64,000 bases of DNA from Clitopilus passeckerianus (taxonomy: Eukaryota; Basidiomycota; Agaricomycetes; Agaricales; Entolomataceae). Position numbers and translations under genes: made by a program. Numbering within the stretch: the first letter of the stretch is position 1; every line of letters begins with the position of its first letter. The DNA lies in the NCBI GenBank assembly GCA_944990035.1, contig CALYLX010000155.1:806001-870000 (forward strand), written 5' to 3'. Below are positions 44,401 through 56,515 of the stretch, piece after piece. Below the pieces are notes generated by a model, which did no database searches, was not told where the DNA came from, and saw only the letters and a list, made by a program, of their open reading frames with translations.

Positions 44401-45505
44401 ATCGATTGTTCTTATCCGAGAGTTCTTTTAAAGTGATCTCATCTGTTTCGGTGAAGCATTGGCACCGTTATCATTGGACATCTATTACGATGCACAAATT
44501 CTCGCACCTTCATGCTTGACCTTATCAAGGAGTGTAGTGCGTTTGCAGAAGCTTCTGTACGAGGGGCCATCCCAAATGTGGAATTCCGAGGTCTATCTTA
44601 GATAGGACGAGGTGTTTGTTGGCGGTTGGCTCAGTCGGTCTGGGTATCGCCGCCGGGAGAATCCATCCATATGGAGGGAGTCGGATTGGTTGAAACTTGA
44701 GAAGGCAATACGGTGATCTTCACTGGGGCCACGGTGATGAGTTCCCCAAACTGGCTTGATGCCGGCATTAGTCGAGGCAGAGGCCGATTGGCTAACTGGA
44801 GGGAGAGCGCGCCCGAAGGGCGCGAAGACCCTTCTCCGCGCCCTTCGGAAGTTATCAACCAGTGGTGATCAAGGCCCCTGCTGGATTAGCGCGTTTCCAC
44901 CTGTATGCTTCCAGGAGTCGCCACGTTCTTGACCGCAGTCACGGTATTCAATTTCGAACTTTGGGACTCAATCGACCGATTATGATTTGTTCAAAGGCTT
45001 TAAATCACTTATAGAAAGTCCAATATCTGCCAATTAATTTGTGCCATGTACGATTTCATCCCCATGGGACCGAATACCGCACCACCTTGCAATTCTTCCT
45101 CATCAGTATTCTTCCAGAGCAAATCCACGAGAACTTGGGCCTCGCAGCGTCTTATGGAGCTCGGATCCTGCGGTGCGAATGCAACGGCGCATATGTGACT
45201 AATATAATCATTTTGAATGGCTAACGGATCGCACAAATCCAACAGATTTTCTCTCCTGCAAATCATCTCATATCGACCACGAGCAGTGATTGCGGCCATG
45301 TCGGTTCGGCTCTCTGCCCGACGAGGATATTTGAAGTAAGCAGAGTCCACTCGAAGCCCTCAGGCTTACTGATCATCCATCATTCGACCACCGCAACCGA
45401 TTATTACATCCTAATTCGCATCATCCTCAGAGGATTCGTTAGGGTTTAAAAAGCCTACATGCACATTGCTCTAATCTCATCATCACCTCAAACATTTTCT
45501 TCGCT
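44401..45505. other. Intergenic upstream of the aldehyde dehydrogenase
   Basis: A hairpin of GC-rich sequence near 44805-44845 (GCGCGCCCGAAGGGCGCG, then CGCGCCCTTCGG) stands out. A 113-codon minus-strand frame at 45009-45350 has no motif and is not called. TTTAAAAA near 45446 may be the TATA-like element of the dehydrogenase gene. Confidence 0.4.
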
Positions 45506-47863
45506 ATGTCTTCCACCTTCACCTACAACTTCGATACTCCTGTCTTCAGGGGCAAATCTACTTTCAACACTGGGTCAGTTTCGTGCTTTGTTATCATGAA
45601 CGCCAGCTGACCATGAGCTCAGTCTATTCATTGGAGGACAGTGGGTTGATCCCGTCGAGCGTTCTGAGATTGAGTAAGATACAATCTTTCCATCTATTAT
45701 TCATATGTTATTCACGCAATTGGTCCTGTAGCGTCATCAACCCAGGTAAGATCTTCGCCGACAATATTCACTACTATGAACATCTCATCATTGTCTGTTA
45801 GCCGACGGATCCAAGATAACAAGCGTCCTCGCTGGTTCCTCGAAAGACGTTGACAACGCAGTTGAAGCCGCGCGCAAAGTAGGTGACTTCTTTCTCTGAC
45901 TGGCCTAATCTCACTTCAACTTCATTGAAAGGCGTACAAAACCTCGTGGGGACTCAAAGTACCCGGCGCAGAGCGAGGGAAGATCTTGTATAAATTGGCA
46001 GATCTCCTTGAGCAACATGCTGATGAACTGGCTGCTCTTGAAACCTTGAACGTCGGTAAGCACTCGTGAACGATAGAGTCCCCTCATCAGGTGAGCTCAA
46101 GTTCCGTAGGCAAGAACTTCGCCTTCGCCAAGACGGTTGATATCACCACCGCTATTACAATGACCCGCTACTATGCTGGATGGGCCGACAAGGTCCACGG
46201 AAAAACGATGGAGGTCAGTCCAAGCCTCCTGACTTTCCGACTTCATGGTGAGCTGACGATCGTCCTTTGGCAGACCACCGAGGCCAAATTCGCATACAGT
46301 CGTCATGAACCCTATGGTGTTGTGGTATGTTCGTTCAGCCCCTTGCCGCGACCAACACTCACTCCTCGTTAGGGGGCAATAATTCCATGGAACTTCCCTC
46401 TGGTATGAGCTTTACGTTCATATTTGTTGGAACTGTACTGAAAGAAACCTACAGATGTTTGCTATGACGAAACTCGCGCCTGCTCTCGCCACTGGGAACG
46501 TGGTCATTTTGAAGGTGAGTTGTTCTTCGTACTGAGGACGGCGCCTGTGCAGTTGACGCGGTATCAGCCTTCCGAAGTCACACCTTTGACTGCCCTCCGT
46601 CTATGTGATTTTTTGAATGAGGCTGGTGTTCCACCTGGTGTCGTCAACGTCATTAACGGTTACGGTATGGCCTCATTCATCATCCTGATAACCCTCGACA
46701 TAATCCCTGGCTTCAGGCAACACTGTCGGGCAAGCAATCGCCGGGCACATGAAGATCGACAAGATTACCTTCACAGGCAGTACTCTCATCGGACGCAGAA
46801 TCTTGAAGACCGCCGCCGATTCAAACTTGAAGGATGTCAGCCTTGAACTGGGCGGAAAATCACCCGCTATTATCTTCGACGACGCCGATATTGATCAAGC
46901 TACCAAATGGGCCGCTCGAGGAATCTTGTAAGCTCCCCTCAACTCACTGTGTCTAACTTATCCTGACAAAAAGGAATCAGTGCCAACGCGGGTATGCAAG
47001 GTTTTCTCAATATGATAATTACAGGCTCTGACTGACAGCACGATCAGGCCAGGCATGTGTTGCTGGCTCACGAATTTTCGTCCAGGAAGGCATCTATGAT
47101 GCCTTTGTGAGCCGCTTCTCACAAGTCGCAAAGGCTGCGGCAGGAGCAGCTGGTGATCCCTTCGATTCGAACACTCAACACGGACCTCAGGTTTCTCAGA
47201 CCCAATACGACGTGGGTGACATTTCTTTTCATCTCCTCGCATGATTTAACTCCGGAAACAGCGTGTCATGGACTACATCAGTTCCGGAAAGGAAGACGGA
47301 GCTAAACTAGCCATTGGCGGAGAACGACTCGGAGATGCTGGCTACTTCATTCAGCCTACGGTCTTCACAGATGTCACTCCCGATATGAAGATTGCCAAAG
47401 AAGAGATCTTTGGCCCGGTTGCTGCTATATTCAAGTTCAAGACCGAAGAAGGTTCGAATTCTGGTTTATTTCAAGAACAGATCTCATGCGTATAATATAG
47501 AGGTCATTGAATCCGCCAACGATACTGTGTACGGATTAGCATGTCACATCTTCACGGAGAACTCCAGCCGCGCTATCAGAATGGCTCATGCCATCGAAGC
47601 CGGCACCGCCTGGGTAAGACGTCAAGCCAGTATTTTTCCTGTTTTTTGAACTTACTGGGAGACATTAGGTTAACTGTACCATCTGGACTGATAACGCGGT
47701 TCCTTTCGGCGGTTATAAACAGTCTGGCAATGGGCGTGAGCATGGAGAGTACGCTCTTGAAACGTAGGTGGTCTGGCATGAAGAGGTCGAGTTAATCGCT
47801 GATCGCTCGGATAGGTATACTCAAGTTAAGGGGGTTCATATCAATCTCGGATTGAAGCTGTGA
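45506..47863 (+). CDS. Aldehyde dehydrogenase (NAD(P)+ type), about 500 residues
   Basis: Oxidises an aldehyde to the carboxylic acid with NAD(P)+; probably cytosolic, as no targeting peptide is seen. About fifteen exons give a complete ALDH chain: [40 protein letters not shown] (nucleotide fold entry), [53 protein letters not shown] with the catalytic Glu in LELGGKSP, and [20 protein letters not shown] with the catalytic Cys in GQAC. Then come [14 protein letters not shown] and [20 protein letters not shown]. Two microexons are needed: 14 nt at 45732-45745 and 11 nt at 46981-46991. All junctions checked keep frame to the TGA at 47861-47863. Substrate range cannot be told. Confidence 0.93.
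45732..45745 (+). other. 14-nt microexon of the aldehyde dehydrogenase gene
   Basis: CGTCATCAACCCAG sits between CTGTAG and GTAAG. Together with its neighbours it encodes DVINPADGSK, the conserved early ALDH motif. Confidence 0.8.
46981..46991 (+). other. 11-nt microexon carrying the run-up to the catalytic Cys
   Basis: TGCCAACGCGG lies between AATCAG and GTATGC splice sites. Splicing it in turns GI/QAC into GIFANAGQAC, the expected ALDH active-site sequence. Skipping it would break the frame just before the nucleophile. Confidence 0.8.
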
Positions 47864-48017
47864 TCACAGTTGAACGTACAAGCAATTAAAGAAAAATCTC
47901 ATGTAATTACCAATTAATGTGACGAAATCTTGCAAATCCCTCCGCCTACGTCTGTATCTTCCGCCTGCACGGGATTAATAACTCAACAAAGCCAGAGTAT
48001 GACTACATTCTGATGTT

Positions 48018-48374
48018 CAAGTCGTGTCGGCGTCGGCCGAATCTCAAATTTCAAACTTGGCTTCCGAGTTCTTTTCTACTACGGCTGCCTACACCATCTA
48101 TGAAGCCCACGGGCACAGTACTCATGCGTACGTCTCCCTCACTGAATACAATGTCGTATCTCAACCCGTACCACTTCCCTTCACAAATGTAGATAAATAC
48201 ACGATTGCACCAGCCGTTGGCTCTTCCAGCACCAGCACGTCGTTGAATTCCCAAATTTCCGAACCCATCTACCTTAACATCGGCGTTGGGGCGAAGCAGA
48301 GCCGACTGGATGTGGTTGTGAAATCGGGTGAGGGGGCTGGGTGGAATTTCGTTACGTTGATGCGAAGCGCGTGA
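48018..48374 (+). pseudogene. Truncated O-methyltransferase fragment, copy A
   Basis: Encodes KYTIAPAVGSSSTSTSLNSQ and then GVGAKQSRLDVVVKSGEGAG, matching the C-terminal end of the O-methyltransferase at 50889-52751 but lacking a piece of about 20 residues (the RQYNLDMSVMTIFNAK part of copy B). Everything upstream of this C-terminal portion is missing. It sits directly behind the aldehyde dehydrogenase and is followed by an insertion. Dead fragment. Confidence 0.75.
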
Positions 48375-49357
48375 AATGAAGCTAAAGGTGCGTGAAAGAG
48401 AAAACTCTATCCACACAACACTAACACTCAAACCACACACAACACGAGTTCGTTGGGGCTTATATGAACCAATAGACACCGTAGATACACTTAGCACGAG
48501 CGTAGTATAGCCGTGAAATGTAGTAGGTAGTTCAAAATCAAATAAACTCGCGCGCACGCAAGTGAAATCCTTCAATATAACTCAAATGACCTTAGAACCC
48601 GCAGTTTCTTTGGTCGAAGCGCTCGCAAATAGGAATCTAAAGCAGTCACAACACAGGTAATGCTCGAATTCGGTCTCTCGATTACTTGGGGGATTCTCCC
48701 GCTCATGCTACAGTACTTATACAAAATGGTTGTGTCTACAATAGGAAATAAATAGAATATTCTGGAAGTCGACAGGTGGGTTCTTTCATGTGAATGCTCC
48801 GGTAAAACATTCATCATGAGTATGAAAACCTGTTGTGAGGCCCAATACTTGAGAAATGGAGAGAAACCTCGGAGATTGATGGACCGCGCTGGTGCCTATC
48901 GAGACGAGGATCCTGATTGGTTGGAGACATAGCATGACTCAGAGAAACTAAGAATAGCTTTTCCTTGGCATATCTAAGCCGGTACAATTGCAAGTTCACG
49001 TGTATTTTATGGCGCAATACACATTTCGAGGACGGGGTCTCCAGATGATCTTCCCTCTATGCCGGGCCGGCAAGGTGAAGTACCATCATTTCATGTCTCC
49101 GATAAATCCGTTGCCCATATGGAATCGCAGGCAATCAATGCCGAAGCTTCTCCGGATGAAGCGGACCTTAACACCGTGCATAAGGAATTCATCTCCTTGT
49201 TTCGTCAGGCATCGAGATAACTCGTGCTGATCCTGGACAGTTCGGAGCTCACTTCCAGGCTTCGTTTGTCCAATAATATTCATTAGGGTGGAATGTAATA
49301 CATATAAAATACACAGGAATGCGAAATTTTAGATGTATATACGGCAGTGCCGTGTCA
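48360..49357. mobile_element. Roughly 1-kb insertion in O-methyltransferase fragment A
   Basis: Relative to copy B, fragment A is continuous up to about 48359 and resumes at about 49358 (TTTAGTTGAGTTTGGTTTTG follows). ACGTTG occurs at both borders (48354-48359 and 49358-49363), as a short target-site duplication would. No transposase or terminal inverted repeat is visible. Part of the insert (about 49050-49300) resembles dispersed duplication T. Confidence 0.45.
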
Positions 49358-50171
49358 ACGTTGTGGAGGGTTTAGTTGAGTTTGGTTTTGGCGAGGAGTA
49401 AAGGAAATTTCGTGATTTTCTTAGACGAAGCAGCTGCACAAAGCGCTAGTTACAAATGTTATTGGCTTTCAGATGATCCCATATTATGCACTGTGCTAGT
49501 TGTGCGAGAGGGTAAGCTAGGCACTGCCTTCCGACAAGAATCAGGCAGATTGTGGCGATACGTCTACTCTAGTCTCAACAATGCCCAAAGACAGAACGAA
49601 ACAGGATCCAACTATTGATTGTCGCAACTCCTGAAATCGAAATTATCTTGGTCAACTCCGGGTCCAGCTCTCCCTCCCCTCCCGTATCCAAATATCCAGA
49701 AATATCCCCAATTCCAAGATCAGGAACGGACACCAGTCACCAACGCCGTTGCGCAGGTGTCTCCGGAAGGCCTAGATGTAGGATAGGAGCGTAGGTGCGT
49801 GCACAAATATTTCATGCTGACGACGACTCGATAGGGAGGGAGCTGGTGAACTACTGGTCCAGAACCAGTACATGTACATCCATCAAACTTCAACAAACAA
49901 ACGGGGAAAAAAGGTACACGGGTGACTGGCGTGGTTGAATTCCAGGAGAAAAAAGTGTTATGATGTTCGACTTTGAGACGGGAATGGGAAATGGGTCCCA
50001 GAAACGGCTGCAGCCCGGGACATACACAGGCAGAGGGAGGAACCGGATAGGTGCAATTAGAGGGAGAGACGTTGAAATTGGGGGAGGTGCTGTCGGGAGG
50101 TGTTCATTGAGGAAGGGAGCGGTGAAATGGGAGGGGGACTGCCCAGGTTCTTCATGGCTCCTCGTTGAAGA
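49358..50171. repeat. O-methyltransferase 3' flank, copy A
   Basis: Matches 52690-53345 (copy B) in order, including TTGAGTTTGGTTTTGG, CGCCGTTGCGCAGG, TCAACAAACAAACGGGG, GGCGTGGTTGAATTCCAGGA and CCCAGAAACGGCT. The match stops abruptly at about 50171, where duplication T begins. Confidence 0.75.
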
Positions 50172-50660
50172 GCGGCATCCTCAACAGCATAGAAAGGAGT
50201 CACGCTGACTAGTTATACTCCTGATAATCGAAGGAGTGCTTGACCCAAACACATTGTCGAATCGCCGAAAGATGCACCCGTACGAACGAAAGGGCCTGAT
50301 TATCGCGCAGCATCGTACACCGGTTTAAGGCGTCATGGGACGTCCCAAAGGAAGATTCTCTGGACAAGTAAGGTCGTATCGCAGCTCGGAAATCGCCGAT
50401 TAACGAGGATCCGTCGGTTTTGCCACGGATTCAACCATAAAAAGGTTGGGATCGTCTCCTTCGTGGATTCTAAAGCATGCTGGAAATACCCGCTGGATGT
50501 ACCAAACTGCAGTCAACCTTCCCGGGCTTTCGTTTGTTATTCGAAAACTAATCCGTATTCTCCATGGTGACATATCCCCACCCCTGGCTTCATGTTCTGA
50601 TTGCTTGGTCCGATATGAGCGCTCTGCGATGGCGCCTACCTCCGCCTTCATGCCGGGCTT
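50172..50660. repeat. Dispersed duplication T, copy 2
   Basis: A copy of 43919-44400 beginning CCTCAACAGCATAGAAAGGA, fused to the end of the O-methyltransferase 3' flank. It contains the last codons of the seven-TM-like gene without the rest of that gene. Confidence 0.8.
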
Positions 50661-50888
50661 AATCGATGATTCCAAGATGTTCAGTGTCAGTAATGGCTGG
50701 TCGGAAGGGACTCGTGGAGAAATGGAACAGCCATAGCCAGCCGATCGACCGCCGGAACTAGTCAGGAGGTACACTGAGAGATAACCAGCCAGTCGGTACC
50801 ACTCTTCCCCAATATCATAACCTTAGTGCCAACTATCAATAAATAGAATGACTTCTCTGGATCTACCTGAAAACCCGTATTCTTTTCC

Positions 50889-52751
50889 ATGATGTCTTCG
50901 ACTACTCCGCCGAAGGATGCACAAATTCCTGCTCTTGTTTCACTCATAACCACAGCTGCTCAATCTATCGAAAAACTCTATAATCAGTTCTAACCTGCGC
51001 AACCATACGTCCCGTGCTTGGATGACACTGATCCTCACCCACTCGATAAACAGATAACCCATCCAGATCTGAGAAACGCGCTCCAGATCCTCGAGGGTGC
51101 CTGCGCGCAGTTGGTCACTAGCGTGGCGAGGCCTCAGCATACGTTGATCAATGTAAGTCACCTATGATTATCATGGTTCCTTGTCATGGGCCTAACAATG
51201 TTTCGCAGAAATTTATGCTCGTAGGTCTCTCAAAGTTGTGATGTAACCTTCTCGCGGCTGACGGAGGTCCCATTAATTAGACGTTCGAGTCTTCTGCTCT
51301 TCACACCGTTACCGTTTCAAGATTACGGATACCCCGGACGAGGGAGGGTCGAAAGGAGTTCATATCTCAGAGATAGCCGAACGGTCAGGTCTTGCCCAAG
51401 AGAAGCTGGGGAGGGTGTTGAGGTTGTTGGTGTCGAAGCATATTTACCGTGAATGTCAGTGCTGTCAGTTCCTCGCCTCACTGTCCGTTAACGGCAACCC
51501 TCCTAGTCGACGAAGATATCTTCGCAAACAACCGTCTGAGCATGTTGCTTCACTCAAAGGACCCAATGAGCAGTGCAGCATTGCACATGTAAGTTTCCTC
51601 TCCTATCTCGTCAATGATCTCCCCAAGACCATCTCACTCCACAGTCTCGAGGAATCTCGTAAAGCAACCTTCACCTGGCCGATGTTCTGGCTGATCCAAT
51701 CTGGGGTCCATCAAGAGAACCGAACCACTCTTTACTCAGTTGTTCTCTGGGCATCGATCTCGGGATGTACGATTGGTACGAAAGCCCAGCTGGCGCAATG
51801 GAGGGCGCCCGATTCGGCGTTGCCATGATTGCATGGGGAGAGTCAATTGAAGCGGGGGCAGTTATTTCTGGTCGGTATCTCTTCCTAATACCCTATCGTC
51901 TCTACAGGAACTGAACTTTTTGTGAACAGACTTTCCCTGGGGTGAGCTCCCGACTGGAGCCTCCGTATGCGACGTTGGTGGTGGTATCGGTGCGATAACT
52001 ATGCAACTGGCTAAAAAGTACCCGCACCTCGTTCTTAAACTTCAAGACACTTCGCAGAGGATTAAGCAGGCGCAGGAAGATGTATGGCCTCGTATGTGCC
52101 CAGAGGCAATTCAAAAGGAGGGTCAGTTTGAATTCAAGGCAATGTATTTCCTGATAGAGCCGCCGATTGTGGGGTGTGATATCTATTTCGTGGGGTTTCT
52201 TCACCTACTTCGTGATGATGGAACTGACTGGCCTTGCTTATGCATCCTAAGCTCAAAAATATTATGTGAGTTCCCTTTTCGCGACTTAGTTTTACTCTTG
52301 ATACTGACGATCGGCAACGCAGATTAAACTGGCAAGACAAAGAATGCGTTGCAATACTCAAGAACGTCAAAGCAGCCATGAAACCCACGAGTCGAGTACT
52401 TATCCGTACGCCCCTCTCACCTCAAGCGACCATCAGCTCAACTCAGACCCATTCTGAATTACAGATGAATACGTGATTGCACCCGCAGTTGGCTCTTCCA
52501 GTACCAGCACGTCCTCTCTCTCTCAAGCTCCCGAACCTCTTTTACCAAACTTTGGCGTTGGGGCGATCAGGCAGTACAATCTGGACATGAGCGTGATGAC
52601 GATCTTTAATGCCAAGCAACGCCGACTGGAGGCGTTTGTGAAGCTGGGTGAGGAGGCTGGGTTACAGTTCGTCAAGCTCTGGCGGGTCGGGGAGATGGGG
52701 TTGGTTGAGTTTGGTTTTGGTGAGGAGCAAAGGAGTGAAGCGAGATTCTGA
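50889..52751 (+). pseudogene. O-methyltransferase, copy B, broken
   Basis: A class I SAM-dependent O-methyltransferase with an N-terminal winged-helix dimerisation domain, of the fungal secondary-metabolite type. Readable parts are IPALVSLITTAAQSIEKLYN, LQILEGACAQLVTSVARPQH, ISEIAERSGLAQEKLGRVLR, ADPIWGPSREPNHS, DWYESPAGAMEGARFGVAMI, the SAM motif CDVGGGIGAITMQLAKKYPH, CVAILKNVKAAMKP and EYVIAPAVGSSST. Lesions: an in-frame TAA at 50991-50993; a one-base loss near 51311 (TVT before FKITD); and a frame change near 51665 between ISRNLV and HLADVL. The C-terminal extension after the stop-free last exon ends at 52751. At least three lesions make this a pseudogene. Confidence 0.8.
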
Positions 52752-53345
52752 AAAGAAGCAATTGTACAAAGTTCTACGTACAAACATATATTGGCTTTCG
52801 AAATAGTTCCGTATTATAATCGGTGCCCACAATGCGAGAATAGTAGGCTAGGCATTGCCCTCCTCCTCCCCTCCTGTATTTGAATATTCGAATACCCTCA
52901 AACCCAAGATTACGAACGTACACCCGTCACCGACGTCGTTGCCCAAGGGTCTCTGGACGGTCTAGGCGTAGGATAGTAGGGCATGCACGTCTACTGATAT
53001 TCATGCCGATGACGACTCAATGGGACAGGAGCCGGTACATTTGATCCTGAACGAGTGCGGGTACGCCCACCAAGCCTCAAAAAATAAACGGGGCAAAAAA
53101 GGTGCACGGATCGCTAGCGTGGTTGAATTTCAGGAGCGAAATGTGGTTTGATCCTCAACCCCCGAGATGGGGTTGGGTGCCAGAAACGGCTACAGCCTAG
53201 AACATTTACTGGCAGAGGAGGGAGGCGGTAGGAAGGAGTAGATGGAGAGGCGTTGATACCGAAAGGCGTTGTCAGGAGGCGGCCATCGAGCGAGAGAGTG
53301 GCAAAAGTGACTTCAAAGACTCGTCACGGCTCCTCGTTGGAGAAC
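52752..53345. repeat. O-methyltransferase 3' flank, copy B
   Basis: A non-coding segment that aligns with 49380-50171 (copy A) and in part with 54790-55060 (copy C). Landmarks are CGACGTCGTTGC, GCTAGCGTGGTTGAATTTCA and GCCAGAAACGGCT. Confidence 0.75.
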
Positions 53346-54789
53346 AACATTCGCCTGTTCTGCTACTTCTCTCCCTCTTCCTCTCGCAACTCCCATCTTC
53401 GCACTCTTCACTCCTTCTCCCCCTACATCGACACCTCCTCCAACACCTCCATTCACATTTCCGCATTCCTAGTTGACCTCGACGTAGAGATCTTGCTGAG
53501 ATCCCACCAGACACTGATGTCGGACGAATATGGCGGTTTCCACAATATCCATGACGGCGGATGAAGTCCAATGTCGGATGAGCCCGTGCACGTTGAGAGA
53601 GAATAAGAATTGGGATGGGTGACCATAAAGGCCGGGGTCGGTGTGGAACGAGTGACATTGCATATGATGCATAGCGTGGTTGTCCAGCTTCAACTTCCTG
53701 TAGCAGTATTGACAGGGTCGAAGTCATTCCAGGGGGCTGAGAACCAGTATAAGGAACGTGTAGAGCAGCGAGCTGTACACCTGCAGCATAAATAACCGGC
53801 TGTGGTCACAATCGCAGGCATTTAACGTTGCGAGGCCAAGAGAGGGAGAGGGTCGTGGCCGCCAAAACTCGGGAGGATGAAGACGCGAAGGGTGGTGAGA
53901 AAGGGTTGGTGGTATTTGGGTGAGTCGACGCCGCCAACAGAGAGGTTTACGATGCATAGCAATCTCGCTTGAGCTTAGGAGGATGAAGGTGCAATAAAGT
54001 ATTGTATTGGCGGCGTCATCTTGGGAGGATGCTCCGATATCCGTTGTACTGTCACAGGTCACGACGAGGGAGAACGCAGGGCTGAGTTAGGAGAAACCGA
54101 TGGTCTTGCTGGAACTGTGTATATGGTCGGCCAGGGTGAACATACTGGACCCGAAGTCGTGGCTTGGTTGGTACGAATGGAATCATAACCGGCGTCGTTC
54201 CATCTCATTCCCAACAAAAGGCAGTAAAGCGGCTATCCGTGATACACATCCGATGAAGAGAGGAAGAGGAGAGTAAACTTAGGCTCACATAAGCAACCCC
54301 CACTCGTTTAGGCCGTGCACCAAATCGGGTAAACCTGGGCGGAAGATTAACAAGGATACCACGAGTGACGATGGACGTGTTGGAACGGCAGGAACTCCCC
54401 GAGATAGCAATATACTGTTCAATTTCTCCCAATCTTTTCGTCACCCAGGCTGGTGCACGCTGCCCGTGAAGAGAACGGGCAGACAGTCTGTTCCCAGTCC
54501 CGCCTTGTAGAAGTAGACAATTTCTGGAAATTGTTATCATATGATGCTGATGAATAAAAATAATTGCTGACTCACATTCACGTTCGTGATTGAGATGATA
54601 CCAGTCTTCCTCCAGTGCGGCGAGCTATTTGGACAAACGAAGCAAGGAAAAGTATCGCCAAAGCCAAGAAGGAAGAGCATCGAGTCGTGGCGACGATCCT
54701 GCTCCAATTGAGGGTAACGAGGGCGCCACTGGCGGCAATGGACGTGCTGGAATGGCAAGACCTGGCGATTGAATGCCGTTTGAGTCGCG
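53346..54789. other. Intergenic, GC-biased, no gene supported
   Basis: Open frames on both strands are explained by composition. GATGGACGTGTTGGAACGGCA near 54368 recurs with changes near 54735 (AATGGACGTGCTGGAATGGCA), a hint of a further short local duplication. Confidence 0.35.
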
Positions 54790-55060
54790 ACTCCGAGATC
54801 CAGAATCTACTCCCTTCGTTGACGTCGTTGCTCAGGTCTCTCCGGATGTTCGAGGGTGGACTGGGATGTCAGGTTCGACGCCGAACCTTTGCAACGACTT
54901 TATGACATGTTGGGAGCTGGTGCATTTGATTTATAACCACTAGTCCGCCTTCCAGCCGGAGCACTGGCGTCGTTCAACCCGAGGCGTGATACCTATCTTT
55001 GGGACGGGCATGCAGTGGAATGACAGTATGTAACATGCACAGAATGAAGCCGATAGTGGA
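54790..55060. repeat. Degenerate third copy (C) of the O-methyltransferase 3' flank
   Basis: TTGACGTCGTTGCTCAGG, CTCTCCGGATGTTCGAGG, GAGCTGGTGCATTTGAT and ACTGGCGTCGTTCAAC occur in the same order as in copies A and B. More diverged, but the order and spacing support common origin. Confidence 0.5.
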
Positions 55061-56515
55061 GGGTTGAGAGGAAACGTGACGAGAACAGGGGGAAAATGAA
55101 ATCCAGGATTGACGAGAGGCAGTGGCCGCCGTCAAGGGATGCGGTCTGAGAGATGTATTATCACCTATCGATGATGATGTCGAGGAGACGTCAGAGCTCC
55201 CTTTAAGCACCGGATAGCACAGTAAATATCGGGAGCGTGAGCCTTAGATTTCATTGAGAGAGCTTGTGGAGTAGGGAGGAGAACGTCGCTGCCAGGAGAG
55301 GGTCATGTGATACAACCATGCCCACATTTGAGTGGAAGGGCTGGGGGAACAGAGATGGCAACGAGTAGGTAGGGCGACACCCACGGGTGAGGGGCTAGCA
55401 ATGGGACTCAATGAGTAGGGGGTGCAGACAGCGGTAAACGGACGCCTGAGGGAGGTGACACATGGAACCGGAAGGTATGAGGCGATTCTGGTGTGGTGTA
55501 GGATACGTTTGGGACTGGTGTCAGCTTGGACGTCCATGACGACTGAGCAGGGTTCCACACTAGATAGGGACCTCGATGGGATTCACGACGAAGGACGATC
55601 CCTCAGGAGTACGGTAAGGTTGAGAGTGAAGGCAGGTGTACGTCGGAAATTTGACAATTGCGAGCGTTATCAGCGCCAAGCCGAAAGCCACACCGTATTC
55701 TCGGCAAACGAGAAAGAGCCGAAGTAAGCTGCACTGCCACAATCCTGACGTATGTGCCTTGAGGTTGAAATTGACAATGAAAAGTTGACGTTGAGCCTGC
55801 TTCGAGCGCTTGAGCACCCAAATTCATTTCCCAATCGCTTTGATGTTCAAGGTTCAGCATCCATCCACCCACCAGCAACGACCTATCCACCGCCATCCTC
55901 ACCATCACCTTCGAATATCCGGAGTACACAAACATGTGACGGAGTTCGAGACGACCGACCTCCCACCCTGGAGTAAAACACCGACGAGTACTCAATGTTC
56001 GTCAACTTAGCGCATCCAGCCGTTGTTGGTGTCATCAAGAATCAACGCTTTGAGTGGTTCAATTCATCCCGTTGGTAGGGGTAGGAGAGAAGTTCTGGTC
56101 GGCATGCAGCAGGAAATGCACGCTGGATTACGTTGACGGGTCAGATTTGGATTCTCTTCTTTGTAGTAGTTAAGATAGAAGGGAATATGGTCATTTTTAT
56201 ATGCTGTTTTGAGTTCTCTTCTTTGAGACAACATGTTTGTAGTATAGATTGAGATTTATCCCCAAGTCTTGACGTATAAGTCATCGTCAGATTTCGGAGA
56301 TAAGCAGTAGCCTCGTTTTTCAGTTGTTCTAGAAAGCTATATGGAGGAAATCACAGCCTTGCACAAACGGAGAGCGAGTAAATGAGATCGATGGTCTCAC
56401 GTCACAGCGCCTCTAGAGTTGGTGACGCCCACGGTGCGTTCGTAATGAAAGACGCGACCATGGAACCCGCCATTCCTGTTGAGGGACCTTGTGCGGTTTA
56501 TACACACGCACGCAC
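55061..56515. other. Intergenic, no gene supported
   Basis: A 130-codon minus-strand frame (55603-55995) and overlapping plus frames lack motifs. The 56160-56340 stretch is A/T-rich. Nothing is called. Confidence 0.35.

Noticed and set aside
45009..45350. 113-codon minus-strand frame as a hypothetical protein
   Set aside because: No recognisable domain and no supporting promoter signal. It lies in the upstream space of the aldehyde dehydrogenase.
55603..55995. 130-codon minus-strand frame as a gene
   Set aside because: No motif, signal or splice partners, and the opposite strand is open too.
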